A DNA stretch of 64,000 bases. Origin: Terrimonas_A sp040509495. GTDB lineage: Bacteria > Bacteroidota > Bacteroidia > Chitinophagales > Chitinophagaceae. Position numbers and translations under genes: made by a program. The stretch lies in the NCBI GenBank assembly GCA_040509495.1, contig JBEVKW010000406.1, positions 62,001 through 126,000 on the forward strand. Direction: 5' to 3'. Shown here one piece after another: positions 62,544 through 64,000 of the stretch (positions within the stretch are counted from its first letter, which is position 1; every line of letters starts with the position of its first letter). Under the pieces are notes generated by a model. It had not been told where the DNA came from, made no database searches, and saw only the letters and a program-made list of their open reading frames with translations.

Positions 62544-63632
62544 ATGATCACTGAAACATATATCAATATATTACAGAACCTGAAAGAGAAAATTCAACAC
62601 GCCCGTCAACGGGCGGTGCTTGCGGTAAACACCTTACTGTTATCAACATATTGGGAGATTGGTACTACAATACTCACCCAGCAAAAAGAAGAAGGCTGGG
62701 GTGCAGGCGTCATAAACCGGCTTATTGACGATCTTAGAAAAGAATTTCCCGACATGCGCGGGCTTTCTATACGAAACGTAAAATATATGCGCGCTTTCGC
62801 ACAAGCTTATCCCAACTTCGAAAAAAATCCCCAACATCCGAAAGATCATGAAAACCAGTCAGATATAATTGTGCAGCCGGTTGCTGCACAATTACCCTGG
62901 ACACATCATCAGATAATTCTCGACAAAATCAAGACAGATGAGGAGCGTTACTTCTATATACTACAGGCTGTGAACAATGGTTGGAGCCGGAAACAGCTGA
63001 TCCTGGAAATCAATTCCAGGTTACACTTACGCCAAGGCAATGCCATTACTAATTTCGAAAACACTCTACCAAAAATTGACTCAGCTCTCGCAAATGAAAC
63101 ATTCAAGAGTCCTTATATCTTCGACTTCCTTCACGCATCCGAACAGGTCCGTGAACTCGGCCTGGAAAAGGCGCTTGTTCAACAAATCAAAAACTTCATC
63201 CTTGAACTCGGCCGCGGTTTTGCCTTTATCGGAAACCAGTTCAAAGTCAAAGTTGGTGAAACAGAAGTCAGTCTTGACCTCCTCTTCTTCCATTACCGTC
63301 TTAACTGCTTTATCGTGTTCGATCTTAAGATCGGAGAATTTAAACCCGAATTCGCCGGAAAACTGAATTTCTATACAACTGTCGTTGATGAAGAGATCAA
63401 ACTTCCGGAACATAAGCCTACTATCGGCGTACTCCTTTGCAAGAGTTCAGACCAAACAATGGTCAGGTATTCCCTAAAAAATATCAGCTCTCCACTGGGT
63501 GTATCGACGTTCGAACTGTTGAAAGACCTGCCGCAAGATCTGAAACCAGATATGCCAGGCGTGGAAGAACTGGAAGACGAAATTGAAAAAGAAATAAAAA
63601 TGTATGAACGCGGACTCGGGGAAAAAAGATAA
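62544..63632 (+). CDS. YhcG/DUF1016-family PDDEXK nuclease
   Basis: A 362-residue protein; the start at 62544 (MITETYINILQNLKEKI) matches the family, with an ATG at 62484 less likely. The N-terminal DUF1016 domain has YWEIGTTILTQQKEEGWGAGVINRLIDDLRKEFPDMRGLSIRNVKYMRAFAQAY and LPWTHHQIILDKI. The C-terminal PDDEXK-type nuclease core is GETEVSLDLLFFHYRLNCFIVFDLKIGEFKPEFAGKLNFY, with candidate catalytic Asp and a D-x-K motif. Members are found alone or in restriction and defence islands. Here no partner is evident. Confidence 0.9.
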   Translation: MITETYINILQNLKEKIQHARQRAVLAVNTLLLSTYWEIGTTILTQQKEEGWGAGVINRLIDDLRKEFPDMRGLSIRNVKYMRAFAQAYPNFEKNPQHPKDHENQSDIIVQPVAAQLPWTHHQIILDKIKTDEERYFYILQAVNNGWSRKQLILEINSRLHLRQGNAITNFENTLPKIDSALANETFKSPYIFDFLHASEQVRELGLEKALVQQIKNFILELGRGFAFIGNQFKVKVGETEVSLDLLFFHYRLNCFIVFDLKIGEFKPEFAGKLNFYTTVVDEEIKLPEHKPTIGVLLCKSSDQTMVRYSLKNISSPLGVSTFELLKDLPQDLKPDMPGVEELEDEIEKEIKMYERGLGEKR

Positions 63633-63855
63633 GATCCATTGATCGGTTGAAAATATAACAAGACCGTCAGCCGATTAATTCAAATAGCGAAGATGATATG
63701 TGCCAACACATTAATACGCCTAATATCAATACATAATAAGCGAGCCAGCCATCAGTAATATGCACCAGTCAGGATCAAAGCAGTTGCTCCCATTCTATCG
63801 TGCAAAGCACTATACGATCCACGGAGATCAAATGGCGCATGCTCCGGCCAGGCGG

Positions 63856-64000
63856 TTACATCACCACTTCCGCCTTCTTATTATACTTGTTCTTATAATC
63901 TACCGGAGAAAGACCGGTAATTTTTTTAAATACGGTCCTGAACGCCTTTGTATCTGAATAGCCTACTTCATACATCACTTCAGAAACATTTTTCTGACTT
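63856..64000 (-). CDS. AraC-family regulator, C-terminal end (partial)
   Basis: The minus strand frame open at the window edge reads SQKNVSEVMYEVGYSDTKAF, then RTVFKKITGLSPVDYKNKYN, and stops at TAA (63858-63856). This is the second helix-turn-helix and C-terminus of an AraC HTH_18 domain. The rest, including any sensor or kinase domain (a hybrid two-component form is possible in Bacteroidota), lies outside the window. Confidence 0.8.
   Translation of the reverse strand, partial: SQKNVSEVMYEVGYSDTKAFRTVFKKITGLSPVDYKNKYNKKAEVVM

Overview
The window reads as chromosomal DNA of a Bacteroidota bacterium, most likely of the family Chitinophagaceae (inference). The direct signs are a SusC/SusD pair under an ECF sigma/FecR regulator, a C-terminal type IX secretion sorting domain, lipoproteins whose signal ends in SCKKD-like motifs, LytS/LytTR two-component pairs, several TlpA-like thioredoxins, and -7 boxes of the TAnnTTTG type with almost no Shine-Dalgarno sequences. 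I see no rRNA, tRNA, CRISPR array, prophage or insertion sequence.

Layout. 0-2.1 kb: a secreted hydrolase coupled to an ECF sigma factor and a membrane protein. 2.2-7.3 kb: a leftward five-gene operon of secreted lipocalin-like, RICIN-lectin and astacin-protease proteins, divergent from an XRE-regulator/CPBP-protease operon, with a promoter and two palindromes between them. 7.3-18 kb: aspartic-protease-like, beta-lactamase-like, DinB, SDR, PIN, Crp, TlpA and T9SS-cargo genes. 18.1-21.8 kb: a beta-propeller LytS kinase and its LytTR regulator. 22.0-24.7 kb: a tight three-gene operon of two uncharacterised membrane proteins and a CHAT (caspase-like) protease, the best candidate for an undescribed system. 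24.8-34.6 kb: a DHFR-like enzyme, an aspartic-PDZ protein, a divergent TPR/TPR-TlpA pair, and AraC and SDR genes. 34.7-37.8 kb: a second LytS/LytTR pair and a TlpA protein. 37.9-48.2 kb: mixed housekeeping and accessory genes, including an AAA ATPase without a Walker A lysine, a PhyH-type dioxygenase, an esterase, a bestrophin and an SDR-AraC pair. 48.2-51.4 kb: a three-GAF sigma-54 activator and an SRPBCC protein. 51.6-61.7 kb: a polysaccharide utilisation locus (sigma, FecR, SusC, SusD, LamG lipoprotein, GH144-like glucanase, esterase), predicted to act on a beta-1,2-glucan. 61.8-64 kb: a 54-residue lipoprotein, a DUF6717-like protein, a YhcG/PDDEXK nuclease and the end of an AraC regulator.

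Two intergenic elements 30 kb apart (10908-11072 and 41224-41437) share one architecture: tandem GATGRCC heptamers, a 74-nt core of identical length and about 78% identity, then the same heptamers inverted. In both, a flanking gene takes its stop codon from the array. This is a dispersed repeat family that I do not recognise.

Most functional assignments come from reading motifs in the translated sequence. No database search was run.
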